Shown here one piece after another: positions 45,138 through 53,196 of a DNA stretch of 64,000 nt (within the stretch, counting starts at the first letter, position 1; the number at the start of each line of letters is the position of its first letter). This stretch comes from an uncultured Muribaculaceae bacterium (GTDB lineage Bacteria > Bacteroidota > Bacteroidia > Bacteroidales > Muribaculaceae). The notes beneath the pieces are model-generated. The model was not told where the DNA came from, searched no databases, and saw only the letters and a list, made by a program, of their open reading frames with translations. Location of the stretch: positions 62,001-126,000 of the forward strand of contig CAJURN010000005.1 in the NCBI GenBank assembly GCA_910589055.1, given 5' to 3'. The position numbers were made by a program, and so were the translations under genes.

Positions 45138-45334
45138 AAAAAAAAGTGATATGATATGGTTAAGGGATGGAAAATCTAAAAAGGGATGGCAAGGTCAGGC
45201 CATCGAAGAAGCATGGATGTGTTGGGTGCTCTTCCAGTTTTCCTTATGTGCGTAGTTCTGTACGGCTGCCCCGCGGGTTTCAGGGGTCTTGAAATAGTGT
45301 GTCATTATAAGGCGACTCTTTGTGAATCGCGGTG

Positions 45335-45362
45335 CAAAGTTACGATTTTTTGTGTATTTTTG
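45335..45362. promoter_or_regulatory. Closely spaced divergent -7 boxes of tolC-like and GH2 genes
   Basis: Minus-strand TAACTTTG (45335-45342) and plus-strand TATTTTTG (45355-45362) are 12 bases apart, so the two promoters should compete or be co-regulated. Confidence 0.6.
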
Positions 45363-45386
45363 GAAAATAATTTCACCCTTTACACC

Positions 45387-47816
45387 ATGAAAACATCTGC
45401 CCCGATACTGGCCTTGGCTTTATCAGCCGCCGTAACATTCAATATATCAGCGCAAAGAATCGAAACAACGCTAACCGACGGGTGGGAATTCCGCCACGGC
45501 TCGCCGGATGATCCTTCCGGATGGCAGAAGGTAAGGGTTCCCCACGATTGGGCCATATACGGACCTTTTGACCGCGCCAACGACCTTCAGGAAGTTGCCG
45601 TGGAGCAGAATGGTGAAAAGGCCAAGACTGTCAAGACCGGACGCACTGGTGGCCTGCCGTTCATAGGCAAAGGGACTTACCGTCGCCAATTTGAAGTTGG
45701 AGACACGACCGGGCGACAAACTACCCTGATTTTCGACGGAGCCATGAGCAACGCCCGTGTTTCGGTTAATGGCCGTCAGGTGGTTTTCTGGCCCTATGGT
45801 TACAACTCTTTCCATGCCGATGTCTCCGACGCCGTGCATCCGGGCAGCAACGACCTGCTTGTGGAACTTGAGAATTACCCGCGTGCATCGCGCTGGTATC
45901 CCGGAGCGGGTCTCTACCGCAACGTCCATCTTGTAAGCACCGATAAGATTCACATCCCGGTATGGGGTAGCTACATCACCACGCCTACCGTGACCGACAG
46001 CATTGCAAGCGTGCGCCTGGAAATGGAAATCGCAGGAGCTGAAAAAGGCTCGAAAATTGATGTTGTGACCGAAATCATCGCTCCCGACGGCTCGGTCGCA
46101 GCACGGGAAGAATCGAAATACATTGCCCACGGACAGAAATTTTTCCAAAACTTCGTCGTAAGCGATCCCGAGCTGTGGAACACTGATTCCCCGACACTCT
46201 ACACTGCCCGCACCAGGCTTATCAAAGACGGAAGCGAAGTTGACAGCTACGATACCCGCTTTGGAATACGCAAGATTGAATATATTCCCGAAAAAGGATT
46301 TTTCCTCAATGGCAAGCCGATGAAATTCAAGGGCGTGTGCAATCATCACGACCTCGGCCCGCTCGGAGCTGCTGTCAACCGCTCGGCACTCCGCCATCAG
46401 CTGGAGCTTCTCAAAGACATGGGCGCCAACGCCATCCGTACGGCTCACAACATGCCGGCACCCGAACTCGTGGAACTCTGCGACGAAATGGGCATAATGC
46501 TCATGGTGGAACCTTTCGACGACTGGGGTTTCCGACCAAAGTCGCCCAACGGATACGGCGCCGTATTCAGCGAATGGGCTGAAAAGGATATCACAAATAT
46601 GGTGAAGCACTACCGCAACAATCCTTCGGTAGTGATGTGGTCCATCGGCAATGAGGTGCCAAGCCAATGGAGCCCTGACGGGGTGGCTGAGCTTACAATG
46701 CTTCAGAATCTCGTGCACGATCTTGACCCGACGCGCCCCGTGACCTGCGGAATGGACCAGATATGGGCCGTGCTTGACAACGGATTCGCCGCAGCACTCG
46801 ATATTCCCGGATTCAACTACAAGCCGCAGCATTACGAACAAGCCTACTCCACCCTTCCGCAAAAGATGATTCTCGGGTCGGAAACTGCCTCGACAGTGTC
46901 GTCGCGCGGAGTGTATCATTTTCCGCTCTCATTTGAAAAAGAGCACAATCAGGTGGAACACTCCGATCATCAGTCGTCAAGCTACGACAACGAGGCATGC
47001 TCCTGGTCCAACACTCCTGACATTGATTTCTTCATGGATGAGAAACCTTGGGTGCTGGGGCAGTTTGTATGGACAGGTTTCGACTATCTCGGCGAGCCTT
47101 CGCCCTATGACACCGACGCCTGGCCGAGCCACAGCTCCCTGTTCGGCATAATCGACCTCGCTTCGCTGCCTAAGGACAGATATTATCTTTACCGCTCGCA
47201 GTGGAACACAGATGAGCCTACACTTCACGTGCTCCCCCACTGGAACTGGAAAGGCCGCGAAGGCAAGGTTACGCCCGTGATGGTGTACACATCCTATCCT
47301 GCCGCAGAACTGTTTATCAACGGCAAGAGCCAGGGAATACGCCACAAGAACGATTCCACATTACAGAGCCGATACCGCCTTATCTGGAACGAGACCGTGT
47401 ACCGCCCGGGCAAACTGAAAGTAGTTGCCTACGACGCATCCGGCAAGCCCGCCGCCGAGAAAACCGTGCGCACTGCCGGAAAGCCGCATCATCTCGTCCT
47501 GACGGCAAACCGTAAAGTTCTCAACGCCGACGGCAACGACCTCGCATATATAACCGTGCAGGTGGCCGACAAGTATGGAAATATTGTTCCTACCGACACC
47601 CGACGCGTCAGATTCTCGGTGGAAGGAGCCGGATTATTCGAGGCCACAGCCAACGGCGACCCGACCTGTGTGCTGCCGTTCCAAAATCCGGAAATGGACT
47701 TGTTCAGCGGCGCGGCAACAGCCATAGTGCGCAGCTCCACCCATCCCGGCAAGCTCAGTTTCAAGGCTTCGGCAAAGGGAGTGCAGGCGGCGCAACTCGA
47801 CGTTGATGTAAATTAA
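45387..47816 (+). CDS. Glycoside hydrolase family 2, beta-galactosidase-like
   Basis: 809 residues from MKTSAPILALALS (signal peptide ending NISAQ, about residue 23); the longer in-frame start is rejected because it crosses both promoters. Sugar-binding jelly-roll (about 25-180), Ig-like domain (about 185-290), TIM barrel with acid/base E423 in WSIGNEVPSQW and nucleophile candidate E499 in ILGSETAST, then a DUF4982-type domain (about 620-690) and a C-terminal Ig-like domain. Acts on beta-linked galactosides or related sugars in the periplasm or outside. No polysaccharide-utilisation SusC/D genes adjoin it. Confidence 0.9.
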   Translation: MKTSAPILALALSAAVTFNISAQRIETTLTDGWEFRHGSPDDPSGWQKVRVPHDWAIYGPFDRANDLQEVAVEQNGEKAKTVKTGRTGGLPFIGKGTYRRQFEVGDTTGRQTTLIFDGAMSNARVSVNGRQVVFWPYGYNSFHADVSDAVHPGSNDLLVELENYPRASRWYPGAGLYRNVHLVSTDKIHIPVWGSYITTPTVTDSIASVRLEMEIAGAEKGSKIDVVTEIIAPDGSVAAREESKYIAHGQKFFQNFVVSDPELWNTDSPTLYTARTRLIKDGSEVDSYDTRFGIRKIEYIPEKGFFLNGKPMKFKGVCNHHDLGPLGAAVNRSALRHQLELLKDMGANAIRTAHNMPAPELVELCDEMGIMLMVEPFDDWGFRPKSPNGYGAVFSEWAEKDITNMVKHYRNNPSVVMWSIGNEVPSQWSPDGVAELTMLQNLVHDLDPTRPVTCGMDQIWAVLDNGFAAALDIPGFNYKPQHYEQAYSTLPQKMILGSETASTVSSRGVYHFPLSFEKEHNQVEHSDHQSSSYDNEACSWSNTPDIDFFMDEKPWVLGQFVWTGFDYLGEPSPYDTDAWPSHSSLFGIIDLASLPKDRYYLYRSQWNTDEPTLHVLPHWNWKGREGKVTPVMVYTSYPAAELFINGKSQGIRHKNDSTLQSRYRLIWNETVYRPGKLKVVAYDASGKPAAEKTVRTAGKPHHLVLTANRKVLNADGNDLAYITVQVADKYGNIVPTDTRRVRFSVEGAGLFEATANGDPTCVLPFQNPEMDLFSGAATAIVRSSTHPGKLSFKASAKGVQAAQLDVDVN

Positions 47817-47893
47817 GGCACACAGGTGCTGCAATATGCGCATAAGACTCTGAAAAAGTTAATTTTAACCTAAAATCCATAAATCAAAAAGAT

Positions 47894-47901
47894 TAAATTT
47901 G
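47894..47901 (+). promoter_or_regulatory. -7 box of the ompA-like gene
   Basis: TAAATTTG, 34 bases before the ATG. Confidence 0.6.
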
Positions 47902-47935
47902 CGACACTTATTCATCGCAATTCATCTTTTTATTT

Positions 47936-49072
47936 ATGACAAATATTGCAAAGAAACTAACCCTCTCAGCGGTTCTGCTCTCTTCCTCCCTATTTTTCTC
48001 CGCAGCATCGGCTCAGGAGACAGTGTCAACCACCGAAGTCACAGCCACAGAAAGTGAAGTGATGTTCAATCCCCACTGGTTCATGCAGCTCCAGGCCGGA
48101 GCGGGCTACACCATTGGCGAGACTTCGTTCAAGAACCTCGTATCTCCGGCAGCAGCCGTGAGCGCGGGCTACAAATTCTCGCCCGTGTTCGGCCTCCGTC
48201 TCGGAGTGAGCGGATGGCAGGCCCGTGGAGCTTGGGTAAATGAAGAAGCACTTTACAAGTACAACTACATACAGGGCGATGTCGACGCCATGCTGTCGTT
48301 TACCAATCTCTTCTGCGGCTACAATCCCAAGCGCGTCCTCGACGTGTACGGCTTCGTGGGCGTCGGTGCCACCTTCGGCTTCCACAACAACCGCGCCAAC
48401 GAACTCTACGCCGCAGGCTATCAGTTTGAGAAAATATGGGACGGAACACGACCCTTCTTCAACGCACGCGCAGGTCTTGGAATGGACATCAACGTGAGCC
48501 GCACGGTAGCCATCAACATCGAGGCTAATGCCAACATGCTCCCCGACGGTTTCAACTCTAAGAAAGGCAGCAACCGCGACTGGCAATTCAACGGTCTCGT
48601 AGGTGTGACCCTGAGCTTCGGAAAGACTAAGACCAAACCCGTTGCAGCCATGGAAATCGTGGAAGTGATCGAGCAGGAACCTGCACCCGCACCTGTTGAG
48701 CCCGCTCCGGAACCCGTGGTTGAAAAGCCTGCACCTGTTGTTAAGGAACCTGCAACAATCACCGAAGATATTTTCTTCAAAATCAATTCATCACGCATCG
48801 CTGCATCTGAAACCGCAAAAATCGACGCTCTCGTTAAATTCCTCAAGGAAAATCCCGATGCCAAGATAACCATCACAGGCTATGCCGACCGCAAGACCGG
48901 AACAGCGGCTTACAACCTGAAACTTTCAGGTTTCCGCGCCCAGAGCGTAGCCGACGCACTCCACCGCGGAGGCATCGACACAAGCCGCATCATCGTTAAA
49001 TCACTCGGCTCAAGCGAACAGCCTTTCGCCGAAAACAACAAAAACCGCGTAGCAATCGCAATCGCGAAATAA
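47936..49072 (+). CDS. OmpA-family outer membrane porin
   Basis: 378 residues. Signal peptide (1-26, ending AASAQ), N-terminal eight-strand barrel (about 45-215), a Pro/Glu-rich hinge of PAPAPVEPAPEP type (about 240-275) and an OmpA peptidoglycan-binding domain (about 280-378, with ITGYADRKTGTAAYNLKLSGFRAQSVADAL). A major structural porin type, tying outer membrane to cell wall. Its terminator contains the left copy of the cassette's direct repeat. Confidence 0.92.
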   Translation: MTNIAKKLTLSAVLLSSSLFFSAASAQETVSTTEVTATESEVMFNPHWFMQLQAGAGYTIGETSFKNLVSPAAAVSAGYKFSPVFGLRLGVSGWQARGAWVNEEALYKYNYIQGDVDAMLSFTNLFCGYNPKRVLDVYGFVGVGATFGFHNNRANELYAAGYQFEKIWDGTRPFFNARAGLGMDINVSRTVAINIEANANMLPDGFNSKKGSNRDWQFNGLVGVTLSFGKTKTKPVAAMEIVEVIEQEPAPAPVEPAPEPVVEKPAPVVKEPATITEDIFFKINSSRIAASETAKIDALVKFLKENPDAKITITGYADRKTGTAAYNLKLSGFRAQSVADALHRGGIDTSRIIVKSLGSSEQPFAENNKNRVAIAIAK

Positions 49073-49093
49073 CATTCTCCTCCACTTCTCACT

Positions 49094-49141
49094 GAGCGCC
49101 GGACAGCGTCGTGTCACAACCACGCTATCCGGCGCTCTTTT
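49094..49141 (+). terminator. Terminator of the ompA-like gene
   Basis: GAGCGCCGGA (49094-49103) pairs with TCCGGCGCTC (49128-49137), extended inward by AGCGT/ACGCT, then TTTT. The 3' half is inside the 26-bp repeat. Confidence 0.88.
49116..49141 (+). repeat. 26-bp direct repeat, left copy (att-like)
   Basis: Identical over 26 bases to 51743-51768 (begins ACAACCACGC, ends GGCGCTCTTTT). Flanking bases differ on both sides. Together the copies bound the three-gene cassette. Confidence 0.85.
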
Positions 49142-49187
49142 CATACCCGATTCATCTTCAAAAATTTGATATTTCAAATATTATATA

Positions 49188-49195
49188 TAAATTTG
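49188..49195 (+). promoter_or_regulatory. -7 box of the cassette operon
   Basis: TAAATTTG, overlapping the left edge of the inverted repeat at 49190-49230; 46 bases before the first ATG. Confidence 0.65.
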
Positions 49196-49230
49196 CATCA
49201 TTCTACGTATATTGTAGAATGATGCAAATT
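49190..49230. promoter_or_regulatory. 17-bp perfect inverted repeat, probable operator
   Basis: Arms 49190-49206 (AATTTGCATCATTCTAC) and 49214-49230 (GTAGAATGATGCAAATT) are exactly complementary around GTATATT. It overlaps the -7 box and the expected start of transcription, so a bound protein would block the operon. The winged-helix protein encoded next is the obvious candidate. Confidence 0.75.
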
Positions 49231-49241
49231 GCATAGATAAT

Positions 49242-50171
49242 ATGAAGTCACTGACAATAGCCGGTAAAAAAACAGAAATTTATCCGCTCAACAAAGATGA
49301 GCAAAAAGGATTATGGCTCGAACTCATTGCCAACTTTGAAATCGGAAAGATTGAGTTCAATGGTAATATTATGATCTTATTTGAATATAAATCCAAGATA
49401 AGTTATACTCCTCTGCAACTCAAAAAACTTTCTGAGCGAATTGAAAACACAAAGAACCTCCCGGCTGTATTTTATTATGAACACCTTCTTACATACGAGA
49501 GAGACCGACTTATAGAACAAGGCGTATATTTCGTGGTGTCTGATAAATATGCGTTCATTCCATCTCTGATTATCAATCGAAAAGAAAGCGCCAACGGTAT
49601 AAAAAAGACTTTTTTCCCCTCAACCCAATATATACTTTTATATCATCTTCAGATTGATTCTATAATAGGGAAAACTTTAAAGGAACTGGAAGAGGTGCTT
49701 CCCTACAAATATCCAACCATAGCCCGGTCGATCAATCAATTACAACAGTTGGGGTTTATAAGCCTATATGGTGGAAAAGAAAAAAAAATTGAGATTGAAT
49801 CAGGAAGAAAGGAATTGTGGAAGAAGGCGCAGACTTATTTAGTCGTGCCTGTAAAGGGCGTCTATTACACTACCGAACCGTTGGCGGAAGGACTGACCGC
49901 AAATATATCCGCACTATCGCATTACTCACTACTTGCACCCGAGGACATTCCAACAAAAGCCATTACTCCGGAATATTATTCCAAGCTGAAAAAAAATGGC
50001 TTCAGGTTCTTAACGTTCGAGGATATGCAAAGAATAGAAGTGTGGAAATACCCTCCTTTAGAAACAAACGGATACGTTGACCGACTGTCACTATTCCTCA
50101 CGCTAAAGGACGACCGAGACCCGCGGGTAGAAAAAGAACTTGAAACAATGATAAATGAAATACCATGGTAG
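49242..50171 (+). CDS. Winged-helix protein, AbiEi-like antitoxin/regulator candidate
   Basis: 309 residues, no close named family recognised. Residues about 1-125 form an alpha/beta domain (IMILFEYKSKISYTPLQLKKLSERI, LPAVFYYEHLLTYERDRLIEQGVYFVVSDKYAFIPSLII). A winged helix-turn-helix follows at about 130-195 (YLLYHLQIDSIIGKTLKELEEVL...YPTIARSINQLQQLGFI). The C-terminal part contains VPVKGVYYTTEPLAEGLTANISALSHYSLL. Gene order (regulator first, nucleotidyltransferase second, overlap 7 bases) and the operator-like repeat in its promoter are the logic of AbiE type IV toxin-antitoxin pairs. Codons are AT-rich compared with both flanks. Confidence 0.7.
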   Translation: MKSLTIAGKKTEIYPLNKDEQKGLWLELIANFEIGKIEFNGNIMILFEYKSKISYTPLQLKKLSERIENTKNLPAVFYYEHLLTYERDRLIEQGVYFVVSDKYAFIPSLIINRKESANGIKKTFFPSTQYILLYHLQIDSIIGKTLKELEEVLPYKYPTIARSINQLQQLGFISLYGGKEKKIEIESGRKELWKKAQTYLVVPVKGVYYTTEPLAEGLTANISALSHYSLLAPEDIPTKAITPEYYSKLKKNGFRFLTFEDMQRIEVWKYPPLETNGYVDRLSLFLTLKDDRDPRVEKELETMINEIPW

Positions 50172-50941
50172 GCGGACTTGATAAATTCAGAGAAGCATTT
50201 GCCGATTTCACTGATAATTTTGTAATTATCGGAGGTACTGCTTGTGATGAGGTTTTGAGCGGAACTATCATGCGGCCGCGGCCGACGCTTGACATCGACA
50301 TAATTATAATCGTAGAGAATATGACGACTGATTTTGCGTCAACATTCTGGAAATTTATTATTGAAGGACGATATAGACCTGGAGTACGGAAGGGGGACGG
50401 TAACTCGCCGAAATACGTGCTATACAGTTTCGATAATGGAGAGCCTGGCTATCCGCCAAAGATAGAACTACTGTCTCGACATAACGCAGTTTTTGAGAAT
50501 TCCGCACACACTGAGCCCTTGCCAATTGACGGAGAGGTTTCAAGTCTGTCGGCAATCATACTTGATGAACCTTATTATGATTTGACTGTCCGCAATTCAT
50601 TCATCAGCAATGGTCTGAGATACGCATCTCCGGCCGCTTTGGCGGCTTTGAAAGCACGAGCCTATCTCAATCTGTGTGCGGAAAGAGAATCAGGGCACCA
50701 CGTCAACAGCAAGGATATTTTGAAACATAGAAATGACGTGCTGAAACTGACCGCAACCATGGCTCCCGGAGAAACAACGATAGTCGAAAAAGAAGTGATT
50801 GATACGATCAACGACTTTAGAGACATCATTTTATCTTCACTTCCGAACCAATCATTAAGCGACGCACTCAAAGCAAGCGAGACTACCCTCCGACTATATC
50901 TCGAAACATTACCAACCTTCTATACAGCTTCGGAACAATGA
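50165..50941 (+). CDS. AbiEii/MNT-like nucleotidyltransferase, toxin candidate
   Basis: 258 residues. The nucleotidyltransferase core is visible: FVIIGGTACDEVL (about residues 18-30) and the metal-binding DxD in RPTLDIDIIII (about 38-48), with a third acidic residue probably in PPKIELLSRH (about 100). The C-terminal half SPAALAALKARAYLNL...NSKDILKHRNDVLKL fits the AbiEii helical domain with its Lys-Asp pair. Related toxins add nucleotides to tRNA or other RNA, or modify proteins; target here unknown. Overlaps both neighbours (7 and 4 bases), so the three proteins are made together. Confidence 0.75.
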   Translation: MVGGLDKFREAFADFTDNFVIIGGTACDEVLSGTIMRPRPTLDIDIIIIVENMTTDFASTFWKFIIEGRYRPGVRKGDGNSPKYVLYSFDNGEPGYPPKIELLSRHNAVFENSAHTEPLPIDGEVSSLSAIILDEPYYDLTVRNSFISNGLRYASPAALAALKARAYLNLCAERESGHHVNSKDILKHRNDVLKLTATMAPGETTIVEKEVIDTINDFRDIILSSLPNQSLSDALKASETTLRLYLETLPTFYTASEQ

Positions 50942-51705
50942 AAATCCAGTACGCATCCGACTTACATTTGGAATTCCACGAAAACAGCCGATGGCTGAAA
51001 GAACATCCTCTTAAACCCATTGGTGATATTCTTGTATTGGCCGGTGATATAGGATATTTGGGCGACGAAATGTACTCACATCATCCTTTCTGGGATTGGT
51101 GTTCTGAAAATTTCTCGCAGACGATAGTTGTTCCCGGAAATCATGAGCTATATAAGAATTTCGACATCAACGAATTGGACGAAGGATGGCAACTGAATAT
51201 TCGTCCGAACATCAAAGCTGCCTATAATAAAGTGTGGCATCTTGACGAGGAAACAGATTTGATTGTATCAACTCTTTGGGCTCACATTCATCAAAACGAA
51301 GCCTATTTCACCGAACACGGCGTTACTGATTTCCATAGAATTAGAAATGGGCAAAATCGGATGACATGGGAGAGGTTCAATGACGAACATGACAAATGTG
51401 TTGAATTTATCTGTCGAAGCGCAAACGAGAGCAAAGCCAAAAAGAAAATAGTAGCCACTCATCACGTGCCATCGTTTGACCTTATGGCAGAGGAATTCAA
51501 GGGAAGCCGCATTAACGGAGCTTTTACGTCGAATCTGAATCAGATGTTAGAATCGCTTCCGATTGACTATTGGATATATGGACATTCCCATCGCAATATC
51601 AACAAAATAATTGGAGGGACAAAATGCGTGTCGAATCAACTCGGATATGTTTTTGCCAATGAAAACGGAGATTTTATCCCCGACAAGATTTTGGAATTTG
51701 AATAG
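50938..51705 (+). CDS. Metallophosphoesterase of the cassette
   Basis: 255 residues. Calcineurin-like metal motifs are complete: SDLHLEF (D8, H10), LVLAGDIGYLG, VVPGNHELY, ATHHVPS and IYGHSHRN. These predict a two-metal phosphoesterase acting on nucleotides, nucleic acids or phosphoproteins. The ATGA overlap with the nucleotidyltransferase gene suggests they act together: the esterase could reverse nucleotide transfer or supply a second effector. That is inference; I know of no named system with this exact trio. Confidence 0.8.
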   Translation: MKIQYASDLHLEFHENSRWLKEHPLKPIGDILVLAGDIGYLGDEMYSHHPFWDWCSENFSQTIVVPGNHELYKNFDINELDEGWQLNIRPNIKAAYNKVWHLDEETDLIVSTLWAHIHQNEAYFTEHGVTDFHRIRNGQNRMTWERFNDEHDKCVEFICRSANESKAKKKIVATHHVPSFDLMAEEFKGSRINGAFTSNLNQMLESLPIDYWIYGHSHRNINKIIGGTKCVSNQLGYVFANENGDFIPDKILEFE

Positions 51706-51735
51706 ACCGTGCGGATAACTTCTGTAAACTCCATG

Positions 51736-51768
51736 CCGGATTACAACCACGCTATCCGGCGCTCTTTT
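51736..51768. terminator. Hairpin at the right end of the cassette
   Basis: GCCGGAT from the cassette side pairs with ATCCGGC inside the right repeat copy, followed by GCTCTTTT. It would end the cassette operon. Confidence 0.6.
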
Positions 51769-52640
51769 ACGGCGATGGATTCACCGAGGAGACGGACAAA
51801 TTCCTGCATCGACTTTTTCCGGTAGGAATCCTTTAGAGTGTGGATGCATCCGTCCATTTCCGATTCCGGAATGTCAAGCGGGATGGCTTTAACGCCCGTG
51901 GCATTGTGAATGGTGGCCTCGGCGAGTATCGACACAAGCATGCTCTGCCGGAGAAGCTGAAGAAGAATGTTCACCTCATTAAGTTCCAGACGTATGCGCA
52001 GGTTGGTATAAGGCGAAAGGATATGGTCGAGGGCATTACGCGCCTGAAGGCCTTTCGACGGCAGAGCGAGGTCGTACTGTTCAAGCTCTGCGAACGACAC
52101 CTTGCTGCGCGACGCAAGCGGATGATGGGTGCCTACGATTGCCGACAGATGATTCTGGAAAAGGATGTGCGATTCAACGCCTTCGACCGCGCGTGTCGGT
52201 CTGAAAGCCAATGCGAAATCCACCACCCTGTCGCGCAGGAGTTCCATAAGCTCATTCATAGGCTTGTAGAAAATATTCAGTTTTATTGCCGGATACATCT
52301 TCATAAATGAGAGGATTGTCTCCGTCAGTATCGGACTGAACGAATATGTTACGCCTATGTTAAGCGTGCCTGATGCAAGGCGGTTGAGATCCTTGATACG
52401 CTCCGCACACAATTCCGACTCATATATAGCCTGTTTGGCATTGGGGAGCACAGACACGCCGGCTTCTGTGAGCGTGACACTGTGGCTGCTGCGCACGAGC
52501 AACTGCGTGCCCAGTTCGAATTCAAGCTGCTTGACTTGCTGCGAAAGTGTGCTCTGCGTCACATTGAGCATTTTGGCCGCTTCCGAGAAGTTCAGAGTCT
52601 CTGCAACCTTTACGAAATATTTCAGTTGGCGTAGTTCCAT
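51741..52640 (-). CDS. LysR-family transcriptional regulator
   Basis: 299 residues from MELRQLKYFVKVAETLNFSEAAKMLNVTQSTLSQQ, the usual LysR start; the longer in-frame version is rejected because the -7 box (52671-52678) lies inside it. Helix-turn-helix about 18-37, effector domain about 90-290. The last codons and the T of the TAA stop lie in or at the right copy of the 26-bp repeat; joined to the left flank the same protein would end with TGA. Downstream of the ThrE genes; may respond to an amino acid, but that is only from position. Confidence 0.9.
   Translation of the reverse strand: MELRQLKYFVKVAETLNFSEAAKMLNVTQSTLSQQVKQLEFELGTQLLVRSSHSVTLTEAGVSVLPNAKQAIYESELCAERIKDLNRLASGTLNIGVTYSFSPILTETILSFMKMYPAIKLNIFYKPMNELMELLRDRVVDFALAFRPTRAVEGVESHILFQNHLSAIVGTHHPLASRSKVSFAELEQYDLALPSKGLQARNALDHILSPYTNLRIRLELNEVNILLQLLRQSMLVSILAEATIHNATGVKAIPLDIPESEMDGCIHTLKDSYRKKSMQEFVRLLGESIAVKERRIAWL
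51743..51768 (+). repeat. 26-bp direct repeat, right copy (att-like)
   Basis: Same 26 bases as 49116-49141. Read on the minus strand it encodes the last residues of LysR (KERRIAWL) and the first base of its stop codon. Confidence 0.85.
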
Positions 52641-52670
52641 TGGAAATCCATTGTTATTTTTTCTGCACTT

Positions 52671-52678
52671 CAAAGGTA
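52671..52678 (-). promoter_or_regulatory. -7 box of lysR
   Basis: Minus-strand TACCTTTG, 30 bases before the ATG. Confidence 0.6.
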
Positions 52679-52703
52679 CATATAAGACGGCGCAACACAA
52701 AAT

Positions 52704-53183
52704 TTATCTTGTTGCACGGAACGATATTTTTTTGAACATGAAAATCGGCAGTGTTCCCCCGGTCACCATACCCATTACAATTCCCGAGGCCGTGAGGGCA
52801 TTATGGGCGAAAAGATAGAAGTTGTGGCAGAACTGCGCTTCCTGTCCCGACATCATGCACAGGGCAAGCGCCCCGAAGGCCTTATAGGCATAAATTCCCG
52901 GAATCATAGGCAACAGAGCCGGAAAGAGACATGTCTCCGCCGGAATACGGGCGTGGGGCGAGATAAACACGGCAAGCAGGCCGATTAAAAACGACGAAAT
53001 GAGTGATGCCGGAATAATGTGCATGCCCACATCCTGGCTCAACAGTACAAAACGCGTCGCATGTCCGGCTGCCGCGATGAGCGCGCACCACATGTAAGCC
53101 CTCCGCGGCGGACGGCTGATTGCTGAAAATCCGATAGCTGCTATCGCGGCGAATAATCCATCTTGAAAAATCTGCAGTAACAT
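52704..53183 (-). CDS. Threonine/serine exporter, DUF3815/ThrE_2 half
   Basis: 159 residues with about five hydrophobic segments (DGLFAAIAAIGFSAISRPPRRAYMWCALIAAAGHATRFVLL...). It corresponds to the C-terminal part of Corynebacterium ThrE, which exports threonine and serine. Here the exporter is split in two proteins; this gene follows the larger half by 13 bases. The pair probably forms one inner-membrane complex. Confidence 0.85.
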   Translation of the reverse strand: MLLQIFQDGLFAAIAAIGFSAISRPPRRAYMWCALIAAAGHATRFVLLSQDVGMHIIPASLISSFLIGLLAVFISPHARIPAETCLFPALLPMIPGIYAYKAFGALALCMMSGQEAQFCHNFYLFAHNALTASGIVMGMVTGGTLPIFMFKKISFRATR

Positions 53184-53196
53184 AGAAACATATTTT

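Noticed and set aside
45186..45386. 67-codon N-terminal extension of the GH2 enzyme
   Set aside because: It crosses the divergent promoters and would destroy the signal peptide position; ATG at 45387 fits.
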